Shown here piece by piece: positions 14,091-19,428 of a stretch of DNA of 19,428 nt. Within the stretch, counting starts at the first letter, position 1, and each line of letters opens with the position of its first letter. Position numbers and translations under genes: made by a program. A model generated the notes under the pieces. That model was not told the DNA's origin, ran no database searches, and worked only from the letters and a program-made list of their open reading frames with translations. Origin of the DNA: JAAEQG01 sp023133475 (GTDB lineage: Bacteria; Planctomycetota; Phycisphaerae; UBA1845); the NCBI GenBank assembly GCA_030631415.1, contig DAOVLE010000084.1, positions 1-19,428 on the forward strand, written 5' to 3'.

Positions 14091-14630
14091 CTATTGTTCT
14101 TTTTCTTGTTCTTGTTCTTCCTCTTCCTTGTCCGCCATCGCCTTGAGGCAACCGGCGATCTTGGCCTGAGGCGAACTCAAGCATCCGGCAATGGCCCGAC
14201 CCGGCGAGGAAATCAACATCGCCACTTCCCCAATCAACTCCCGGCGACCCTGCATCTTGGAAAGCTGCTCGACCTCCAGCAGGTCCGCGTCACCCTCCAC
14301 TATCGCCTGCTTGAGGGTGATCTCCTTGAACTCCTTGGACCACTGCATCAAAGCCCTGGCCACTTCGATGATCGAGTCCCCACCGGTCACCAACGCATTG
14401 GGGCCGACCAGTGCACGGGCCAGCGGCTCCAGCGGGCCATCGCAAAACGCCAACCGGGCCATGCTGTTCTTCACCACCTCCAGGCGTATCTGCTTTTGGG
14501 TCAGATCACGCCGGACATCCTGGGTCTTCTGTACGTTTAACCCCGTCAAATCCACCACGCAGGCGCTGTCCACACCCTCGTATTTCCGACGCAGGTCTTC
14601 ACTTACCATTCTCTTCAGTGGCTTGCTCAT
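14091..14630 (-). CDS. rplJ: 50S ribosomal protein L10 (uL10)
   Basis: L10 anchors the L12 stalk dimers to 23S rRNA. The 179-residue product starts MSKPLKRMVSEDLRRKY and has VVDLTGLNVQKTQDVRRDL at about 26-44, VKNSMARLAF at about 53-62 and the L12-binding C-terminal region. The tail, EEEEQEQEKEQ, comes from a short purine-rich tract and appears longer than the ancestral end: the duplicate at 13944..13976 stops after ADKEE. The ribosome-binding site is weak. The 97-base leader after rplA is where L10 autoregulation would be expected, but I could not recognise the L10-leader fold with confidence. Confidence 0.96.
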   Translation of the reverse strand: MSKPLKRMVSEDLRRKYEGVDSACVVDLTGLNVQKTQDVRRDLTQKQIRLEVVKNSMARLAFCDGPLEPLARALVGPNALVTGGDSIIEVARALMQWSKEFKEITLKQAIVEGDADLLEVEQLSKMQGRRELIGEVAMLISSPGRAIAGCLSSPQAKIAGCLKAMADKEEEEQEQEKEQ

Positions 14631-14727
14631 AATTCGCTCTACGCTCGAGTTTGCTTTCCAGACCGGCCCACACCGCCAACGACTGCTCCCCTACGGGTCG
14701 CCGCTAAACACTACCGCTCCGCCGCAC

Positions 14728-15453
14728 TTACCCCATCGTCACCGTCACCGAAGGTGTTCGCGTTGCCGAAAGGCAAATCCGCTTCATATAGGCACCTTTG
14801 GCTGCCGCCGGCTTGACTTTTTGAATATGGCCAACCGCCACCTCGATGTTCTCTTGCAAAATTTCGGTGGTGAAGCTCACCTTGCCGACGGGGAGATGAA
14901 TGTTCCCGCCAGCGTCGTTGCGGTACTCGAGCTTCCCGGCAGAGTATTCTTTCACCGCAGTGGCCACCTCGGGCGTCACCGTGCCGGCCTTGGGCGACGG
15001 CATCTTGCCCTGCGGGCCCAGCAATCGCCCCAATTTGGCGATCTTGCCCATCACCGACGGATGAGCCACCGCAACGTCGAAGTCCATCCAACCCTTGCTG
15101 ATTTTGTCCACCAACTCGTCAACACCGGCTTCGACGGCACCGGCTGCCTTGGCCTCTTCCGCCAACTCGCCGTCGCAAAAGGCCACCACCTTCTTCGACT
15201 TGCCGATGCCGTGCGGAAGTGTCAGCGAACCACGCACCAACTGGTCAGCCTGCCGCGGATCGATGCCCAGATGCATCACAACCTCCACCGTCTGATCCAA
15301 ATCCTTGCGCGTCTTCCCGTTCTTGTAGCTCCGGTTGCTGGTGACCTCTGCCAACGTCTTGATCTTGTCCACCGCCTCGACAAGCGGCAACGCTTCTGTG
15401 ACAGAACCGCGGGCCTCAAGCTGCTTACGATATCTCACACTCTTGTAGGGCAT
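14728..15453 (-). CDS. rplA: 50S ribosomal protein L1 (uL1)
   Basis: L1 forms the mobile stalk at the tRNA exit side and often represses its own operon. The 241-residue product has the typical start (SVRYRKQLEARGS), VVMHLGIDPRQADQLVRGSLTLPHGIGKSKKVVAF at about 58-92, GRLLGPQGKMPSPKAGTVTPEV at about 144-165, and a C-terminal half consistent with the family. ATG 15453 has GGGAGG seven bases upstream; the TTG one codon earlier is disfavoured. The spacer from rplK holds two extra copies of the rplK 3' end. Confidence 0.97.
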   Translation of the reverse strand: MPYKSVRYRKQLEARGSVTEALPLVEAVDKIKTLAEVTSNRSYKNGKTRKDLDQTVEVVMHLGIDPRQADQLVRGSLTLPHGIGKSKKVVAFCDGELAEEAKAAGAVEAGVDELVDKISKGWMDFDVAVAHPSVMGKIAKLGRLLGPQGKMPSPKAGTVTPEVATAVKEYSAGKLEYRNDAGGNIHLPVGKVSFTTEILQENIEVAVGHIQKVKPAAAKGAYMKRICLSATRTPSVTVTMG

Positions 15454-15475
15454 CAAAATGCCTCCCGTTTCCCGT

Positions 15476-15608
15476 TGTCAACCAACAACGTCAATCCCCA
15501 TGAGCCTTTGCCGCTCCCTAACGGTCGCGGTTCTGATGTCAACCAACAACGTCAATCCCCATGAGCCTCACACAGGGGTTGGCCGCTCCCTGACGGTCGC
15601 GGTTCTGA
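15476..15608 (-). repeat. Duplicated rplK 3' ends separated by CTCCCTNACGGTCGCGG repeats
   Basis: Two identical 32-base segments (15476..15507 and 15537..15568) resemble the last 32 bases of the rplK region (15609..15640) with six differences each. Each encodes MGIDVVG then TGA, against MGIDVVD-TGA in rplK. They alternate with two units of a dispersed repeat with the core CTCCCTNACGGTCGCGG (15511..15536 and 15583..15608), the second preceded by a 13-base addition. A related unit lies at 2007..2031. The array fills the rplK-rplA spacer. Confidence 0.9.
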
Positions 15609-15610
15609 TG

Positions 15611-16048
15611 TCAATCGACAACGTCGATACCCATGGACCTCGCCGTCCCTGCAATCACACGCTCCGCCGAGTCCAGCGCCAGACAATTCAGGTCCGCAAG
15701 CTTACGCTCGGCAATCTCACTAATCTGCCGGCGAGTCACCGTGCCAACCTTCTCCTTATGCGGCACCCCGCTGCCTTTCGCCACCTTGGCGGCATCTTTC
15801 AGCAAAACCGCTGCCGGCGGGCTCTTGACCTCGAACGTGAATGACCGATCGGCATATACCGAAATCACCACCGTCACCAGCATGCCGTTCAACGACCCCG
15901 TGTGGGCGTTGAACTGCTGAACAAACTGCCCGATGTTAACCCCATGCTGACCCAACGCCGGGCCAATAGGGGGCGCAGGGGTCGCCTGCCCACCAGGAGC
16001 CTGAAGTTTGATGACATTCGTTACTTCTTTTTTACCTTTTTTTGCCAC
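15611..16048 (-). CDS. rplK: 50S ribosomal protein L11 (uL11)
   Basis: L11 binds the GTPase-associated centre of 23S rRNA and is the thiostrepton-site protein. The 145-residue product has the Pro-rich GGQATPAPPIGPALGQHGVNI at about 19-39 and a C-terminal RNA-binding domain ending with AERVIAGTARSMGIDVVD. The start is GTG (16046..16048), 11 bases after nusG, with a GGGAT partly overlapping the nusG stop region; this suggests coupled translation. The C-terminal codons are echoed twice downstream. Confidence 0.96.
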   Translation of the reverse strand: MAKKGKKEVTNVIKLQAPGGQATPAPPIGPALGQHGVNIGQFVQQFNAHTGSLNGMLVTVVISVYADRSFTFEVKSPPAAVLLKDAAKVAKGSGVPHKEKVGTVTRRQISEIAERKLADLNCLALDSAERVIAGTARSMGIDVVD

Positions 16049-16059
16049 AGCAGCTATCC

Positions 16060-16647
16060 CTACACGACCTTTTCCATCTGCCAGTATTCAACTTCGACCG
16101 GAGTCGCACGCCCGAAGATGGTCAGGTTCACCGTCACGATACCACGCTTCTCATCAACAGTGTCAACCTCGCCCTCGTAGCTCTCGAAAGTGCCGTCGAT
16201 GATCTTGACCAGGTCGCCCTTCTTGAAGTCCAGCCCGCTAAGGGCCGGCTGATCCTCAGCCTCTTCACACGCAGCCAGCATCCCCACCACCTCGTGCTCG
16301 GGCATGCTGATGGGCTTGCCGTCCGAGGCGATGAAATCGCCGACCCCGGTGGTCTCCTTCACCAGAAACCACACCTGCTCGCTGACCGAACCGTCCGACT
16401 CGCAGGACATCTCCACAAACACGTAGCCGGGGTACAACTTGCGCTCATGCACCTTCACTCGCCCGGCTTTCATGCGCTTTTCTTTCAGGGTCGGAACCAG
16501 AATCCGCCCCACACGCTCATCCATACCTTCGATTCTGACCTTACGCTCCAAGGTGTCGCGCACCTGGTCCTCCTTGTTGGAGGCCACACGCAGCACATAC
16601 CAACTCATCCCGGGAGCACAAAGAGGAGTGGAGGATTCTTTGGTCAT
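16060..16647 (-). CDS. nusG: Transcription termination/antitermination protein NusG
   Basis: NusG binds RNA polymerase and links it to Rho or the ribosome. From ATG 16647 it is 195 residues: a short leader, the NGN domain from MSWYVLRVASNKEDQVRDTLE (about 14-34) through KLYPGYVFVEM (70-80), an acidic linker, and a KOW domain starting FKKGDLVKIIDGTFESYEGEV at 141 and ending VEVEYWQMEKVV. ATG 16608 (MSWYVL) is an alternative but has no ribosome-binding site; ATG 16647 has a weak AGGG and leaves 13 bases after secE. Confidence 0.96.
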   Translation of the reverse strand: MTKESSTPLCAPGMSWYVLRVASNKEDQVRDTLERKVRIEGMDERVGRILVPTLKEKRMKAGRVKVHERKLYPGYVFVEMSCESDGSVSEQVWFLVKETTGVGDFIASDGKPISMPEHEVVGMLAACEEAEDQPALSGLDFKKGDLVKIIDGTFESYEGEVDTVDEKRGIVTVNLTIFGRATPVEVEYWQMEKVV

Positions 16648-16660
16648 CAAACTGGAACCC

Positions 16661-17134
16661 TTAGCTTCCAAAAAGCACTTCCATCGGCGAGGCGCCGCGC
16701 AGCACATCGATCGAGTTGAAGAAGGTCATGAAGATAACGTCCACGCAAAACAAAATTATCGCCATGGCCGCCGTGAACAGGATCACCACCTTCGTCGAGC
16801 CGATCAGTTCGCTACGGCTCGACCAACTGACTTTCTTCATCTCGCCTTCGGTGGCAATCATGAAGTCGCAGGTCCTGCGATAGACCCCCACCAGCCACCA
16901 GACCAACACCGCGAAAATAAGAACCACCACCAGGGGAATGCCGATCTGAAGCCACTGGGTCCACACCGCGTTCGAGTCGAATGCCAACTGGCTATGCAGG
17001 AAATCGCCGCCGGAAAGAATCAGTATCCCAGCCCCGATCGCCGTTCCAACTCGGGTATAGAAGCCTTGGCTGCGCTTATATACTTCAAGAAACGAGTTTC
17101 CGGTCCTGCTCTGCGCTGCCGAGCTTTCTGCCAT
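16661..17134 (-). CDS. secE: Preprotein translocase subunit SecE (extended form)
   Basis: SecE clamps the SecY channel. From ATG 17134 the product is 157 residues, much longer than minimal SecE of about 60. The conserved part is the amphipathic helix EGEMKKVSWSSRSELIGST (96-114) followed by a membrane helix at about 115-139. Two further hydrophobic segments precede it, about 30-42 and 62-84, so three membrane spans are likely; E. coli SecE also has three. GGGAG eight bases before ATG 17134 supports this start. ATG 17161, nine codons upstream and 14 bases from the tRNA, is possible but lacks a ribosome-binding site. Confidence 0.93.
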   Translation of the reverse strand: MAESSAAQSRTGNSFLEVYKRSQGFYTRVGTAIGAGILILSGGDFLHSQLAFDSNAVWTQWLQIGIPLVVVLIFAVLVWWLVGVYRRTCDFMIATEGEMKKVSWSSRSELIGSTKVVILFTAAMAIILFCVDVIFMTFFNSIDVLRGASPMEVLFGS

Positions 17135-17175
17135 TCTTGCTGCTCCCGAAGCGGTCGCCATCTAAACCATCAACA

Positions 17176-17248
17176 CAGGAGCGGAGGGAATTGAACCCCC
17201 AACCGCCGGTTTTGGAAACCGGTGCTCTGCCAATTGAGCTACGCTCCT
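17176..17248 (-). tRNA. tRNA-Trp (anticodon CCA)
   Basis: The full cloverleaf is seen: acceptor AGGAGCG pairing with CGCTCCT, a D-arm with GCTC/GAGC, anticodon loop TTCCAAA with anticodon CCA on a five-base stem CCGGT/ACCGG, a T-arm with loop TTCAATT, and discriminator G. The 3' CCA is not encoded. It sits between rpmG and secE, a common location for this tRNA, and is probably cut from the long transcript. Confidence 0.97.
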
Positions 17249-17280
17249 ACAGACCTGCCACGCTGCCAGGCCTATCTCTA

Positions 17281-17448
17281 TCACTTACGCTTGATCTTAT
17301 GCACCGTATGCTTGCGCAATCGGGGGCAGTGTTTCTTCAATTTCAGCTTCGGGACGCCCCCCATGACGTTCACCGTCGTCCGGTAATTCAAATCCCCGGT
17401 CTCGGTGCACTGAAGCCAAACATATTCACGCTTCGCCGCTTTTGCCAT
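17281..17448 (-). CDS. rpmG: 50S ribosomal protein L33 (bL33)
   Basis: The 55-residue product reads MAKAAKREYVWLQCTETGD, then NYRTTVNVMGG, then LKLKKHCPRLRKHTVHKIKRK, a clear L33. It lies between tuf (31 bases) and tRNA-Trp (32 bases), the usual site. Each of the two CxxC knuckles of zinc-binding L33 keeps only its first Cys (C14 and C41), the partners being Thr and Leu. It is therefore a zinc-independent form by sequence. No strong ribosome-binding site is visible. Confidence 0.96.
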   Translation of the reverse strand: MAKAAKREYVWLQCTETGDLNYRTTVNVMGGVPKLKLKKHCPRLRKHTVHKIKRK

Positions 17449-17479
17449 CGGTGATATCCATTCTCAGCAGGATCACAAC

Positions 17480-18685
17480 TTACTCGATAACCTTCACCAC
17501 AACACCGGAGCCAACCGTCCTGCCGCCTTCACGAACCGCAAAACGCAAACCCTGCTCCATGGCGATCGGCTTGCCCAGCTCGACTTCCAGCGTCACGTTG
17601 TCACCGGGAACGCACATCTCCGCACCACCCGACAAGTTCAAAGCACCGGTAACGTCGGTAGTGCGGAAATAAAACTGCGGGCGGTAGCCGTTGAAGAACG
17701 GGGTGTGACGCCCACCTTCCTCTTTGGTCAGCACGTACACCTCCGCCTCGAATTTAGTGTGCGGCGTGATCGAGCCCGGCTTGGCCAACACCTGCCCACG
17801 CTCGATCGCGTTCTTGTCCACCCCGCGAAGCAGGCAGCCGACATTGTCGCCCGCCTGACCGTCAGGCAGCGTCTTGTTGAACATCTCCACGCCGGTGACG
17901 GTGGTCTTCTCCGTCGGGTTAAGCCCAACAATTTCCACCACGTCGCCAACCTTGACTATACCACGCTCGATTCGACCGGTGGCCACCGTGCCACGCCCCT
18001 TGATGCTGAAAACGTCCTCCACCGACAGCAGGAAGTCCTTGTCGACGTCGCGCTCCGGCTCGGGGATGAACGAGTCGATCGCATCCATCAGTTCGCTGAT
18101 GCACTTGCTCTTTTCGGGGTCCTCCGGATGTTCCGTCGCCGCCAACGCCGCACCTTGGATAATCGGCGTGTCGTCACCGGGGAAGTCGTACTTGCTGAGC
18201 AGCTCGCGAACCTCCATATCCACCAGTTCCAGCAACTCCGGATCGTCCACCAGGTCCACCTTGTTGAGAAAGACCACCAACGCAGGCACGTTAACCTGAC
18301 GGGCCAGGAGGATGTGCTCGCGGGTCTGCGGCATCGGGCCGTCCGCAGCGGACACCACCAGAATCGCACCGTCCATCTGAGCCGCACCGGTAATCATGTT
18401 CTTGACGTAATCCGCGTGACCCGGGCAGTCGATGTGGGCATAGTGCCGCTTCTCCGTCTGATACTCCACGTGTGCCGTCGCAATGGTCAGAATCTTGGTT
18501 GCATCACGCCGACCTTGGCTTTCGGAAGCTTTGGCGACCTCGTCATAGGTCCGCTTCTTGCAAAGCCCCTTGGCAGCCTGCACCATCGTCATGGCCGCGG
18601 TCAAGGTGGTCTTGCCGTGGTCGACGTGCCCAATCGTTCCGACATTCACGTGGGGCTTGGTTCGCTCGAAAGTTTCCTTAGCCAT
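17480..18685 (-). CDS. tuf: Elongation factor Tu
   Basis: EF-Tu delivers aminoacyl-tRNA to the ribosome. The 401-residue product has the P-loop GHVDHGKT at 19-26, DCPGH at 86-90 with the catalytic His, NKVD at 141-144, and typical domains 2 and 3 (VEDVFSIKGRGTVATGRIERG; YRPQFYFRTTDVTG; FAVREGGRTVGSGVV near the end). Switch I is unusual: KASESQGRRDATKILTIATAHVEY replaces the usual form ending ARGITINTSHVEY. Thr67 (the Mg-contact Thr61 of E. coli) is kept, but RGI becomes KIL and about five residues are added. From memory, planctomycete EF-Tus share an RDATK-TI version. GGAGG lies about 10 bases before the ATG. A 209-base spacer follows tRNA-Thr. Confidence 0.98.
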   Translation of the reverse strand: MAKETFERTKPHVNVGTIGHVDHGKTTLTAAMTMVQAAKGLCKKRTYDEVAKASESQGRRDATKILTIATAHVEYQTEKRHYAHIDCPGHADYVKNMITGAAQMDGAILVVSAADGPMPQTREHILLARQVNVPALVVFLNKVDLVDDPELLELVDMEVRELLSKYDFPGDDTPIIQGAALAATEHPEDPEKSKCISELMDAIDSFIPEPERDVDKDFLLSVEDVFSIKGRGTVATGRIERGIVKVGDVVEIVGLNPTEKTTVTGVEMFNKTLPDGQAGDNVGCLLRGVDKNAIERGQVLAKPGSITPHTKFEAEVYVLTKEEGGRHTPFFNGYRPQFYFRTTDVTGALNLSGGAEMCVPGDNVTLEVELGKPIAMEQGLRFAVREGGRTVGSGVVVKVIE

Positions 18686-18894
18686 GAATCACTATCCTCC
18701 AGGTATCTCGCCGTCTCCCACACCAGTTCTTGTAGCCTTGGGGAGACCTGCCACGAACTCCATTCGCCGCTTCAACGCGGACTGCCTTCCACATTCAACG
18801 CCGCCGCAGAGCACCTCCCTCCGGCGACAACAATAACGTCAAACCGACGCGGGCAACACCTCACACAAAAGCGAAACCCACTTCGGCACACTAC

Positions 18895-18967
18895 AGCTTC
18901 TGATGGGATTCGAACCCATGACCTCGTCCTTACCAAGGACGCACTCTACCAACTGAGCTACAGAAGC
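18895..18967 (-). tRNA. tRNA-Thr (anticodon GGT)
   Basis: The cloverleaf has acceptor GCTTCTG/CAGAAGC, D-arm GCTC/GAGT, anticodon loop TTGGTAA (anticodon GGT, Thr) on stem CGTCC/GGACG, T-arm ATGGG/CCCAT with loop TTCGAAT, and discriminator T. CCA is not encoded. It precedes tuf, as a tRNA often does. The 18686..18894 spacer to tuf shows no other gene. Confidence 0.97.
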
Positions 18968-19137
18968 GCAGCAAGAAATACGTTGGACACCTCGTGTCTC
19001 CCCGCTAACCGCAGTCAAAACCTGCTCTTCGAAGAGACCACCCGCAGTGCCCGGAAGGCCCCGCGAGAACTCCAACTATTTCCAAACCCTGGGGTTACGG
19101 GCAGCCTTACAGCCCAACCTCACCCCCGAGCCTCGTA

Positions 19138-19165
19138 AGTATAGGGATCGCGGCGACGTTGTCAA
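19138..19165 (-). promoter_or_regulatory. Near-consensus sigma70-type promoter for the trnT-tuf-rpo supercluster
   Basis: On the minus strand, TTGACA (19160..19165, perfect) and TATACT (19138..19143, five of six) are 16 bases apart. The predicted start is about 165 bases before tRNA-Thr, leaving a leader (18968..19130) in which I see no ORF or riboswitch. It is the strongest promoter-like sequence in the window, fitting a growth-critical operon. Confidence 0.75.
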
Positions 19166-19201
19166 ACGCAAAAATTGCCAACATGCTCTCAAAACCTGTA
19201 G

Positions 19202-19218
19202 GGCGGGTTCCACCCGCC
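19202..19218. repeat. Hairpin repeat GGCGGGTTCCACCCGCC
   Basis: A perfect 7-bp stem with a 3-base loop, preceded by GTAG. Same AGGGC-stem family as 1257..1275, 8606..8624 and 9217..9233. It is directly followed by the GGCTAATAAGTCC element, as at 1257..1392, where the order is the same with a 35-base gap. Confidence 0.75.
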
Positions 19219-19224
19219 GTCGCA

Positions 19225-19298
19225 CTGGCTAATAAGTCCAAAGTCCCGAGTCCAAAGTCCAAAGTCAGAAACCCAACGGGACTTTGGACCTTGGTCTA
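19225..19298. repeat. Second copy of the GTCCAAA/GTCCAAG inverted repeat
   Basis: Starts with CTGGCTAATAAGTCC, as the copy at 1308..1392 does, has a left arm of tandem 7-base GTCCAAA units, a loop with AGAAACCCAACGG, and a shorter right arm GGACTTTGGACCTTGG. The right arm is about 12 bases shorter than in the copy at 1317..1392. Confidence 0.8.
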
Positions 19299-19300
19299 AG

Positions 19301-19341
19301 GTGGAACAAAGTTCTGCGCACAGTGGAACGGTTCTGCGCAC
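19301..19341. repeat. Two tandem copies of GTGGAAC..GTTCTGCGCAC
   Basis: Units at 19301..19321 and 19323..19341 differ only in the 2-4 bases between GTGGAAC and GTTCTGCGCAC. GGAAC and GTTC within each unit are complementary. Function unknown. Beyond it, to 19428, no gene is apparent; a GCCGT/ACGGC hairpin at the very end has its T-run on the wrong side for a plus-strand terminator. Confidence 0.6.
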
Positions 19342-19428
19342 GAATCACGCGCATAAACTCCCCGACCGACCCTTGCGAGCCGTTCGGGAATAGGTGTTTC
19401 AAATTTTTTTCTGCCGTCTCAAAACGGC

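Noticed and set aside
14631..14727. L10-leader RNA upstream of rplJ
   Set aside because: The position is right and a CCCGTAGGGG segment is suggestive, but I could not fold the characteristic structure by eye. A covariance-model search would decide.
17705..19138. 477-codon plus-strand frame covering tuf and tRNA-Thr
   Set aside because: It runs antisense through EF-Tu and a tRNA, so it cannot be a genuine conserved gene.
19333..19428. 29-codon ORF starting near 19354 on the minus strand after a GGGGAG
   Set aside because: It runs through the tandem and inverted repeats and ends inside one; no sign of selection as a protein.

Overview
The window looks like a piece of a planctomycete (Planctomycetota) chromosome, or a close relative. 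The gene content is universal, so this rests on three softer signs: a switch I region in EF-Tu that lacks the usual Arg-Gly-Ile-Thr core and has about five extra residues, as I recall from planctomycete EF-Tu; a SecE with three predicted membrane helices; and spacers full of short palindromic repeats. The assignment is an inference, about 70% sure.

All genes lie on the minus strand, so the biological order runs from high to low coordinates. A near-consensus sigma70-type promoter (19138..19165) precedes tRNA-Thr(GGU), tuf, rpmG, tRNA-Trp(CCA), secE, nusG, rplK, rplA, rplJ, rplL, rpoB, a GNAT acetyltransferase gene, rpoC, rpsL, bioY and rpsG. This is the classic tuf-secE-nusG / L11-L1-L10-L12 / RNA polymerase beta-beta' / S12-S7 supercluster: elongation factor, preprotein translocase subunit, transcription antitermination factor, ribosomal stalk proteins, the RNA polymerase core and two small-subunit proteins. 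Two genes are intruders: the acetyltransferase between rpoB and rpoC, and the biotin transporter gene bioY between rpsL and rpsG. Separate promoters are visible before rpsL and rpsG. No fusA follows rpsG in the window.

Beyond rpsG comes a repeat-rich stretch (1694..2119), then two tiny overlapping genes: a truncated YgiT/MqsA-type zinc-finger protein (43 aa) whose TGA overlaps the ATG of a 44-aa single-span membrane protein. A larger gene for an exported beta-rich, probably outer-membrane protein (165..1169) ends the coding content.

The most unusual feature is how heavily the spacers of this housekeeping cluster are populated by palindromic repeats. At least five families are present: a CACCGCTAAAGC family, a CTCCCTNACGGTCGCGG family, short AGGGC-stem hairpins, inverted repeats whose arms are tandem 7-9 bp units, and an 8-bp tandem array. 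In two spacers the repeats sit between the real 3' end of a ribosomal protein gene and one or more extra copies of that 3' end (rplJ once, rplK twice). This suggests an insertion mechanism that duplicates gene termini. One array also encodes the C-terminal tail of the acetyltransferase.
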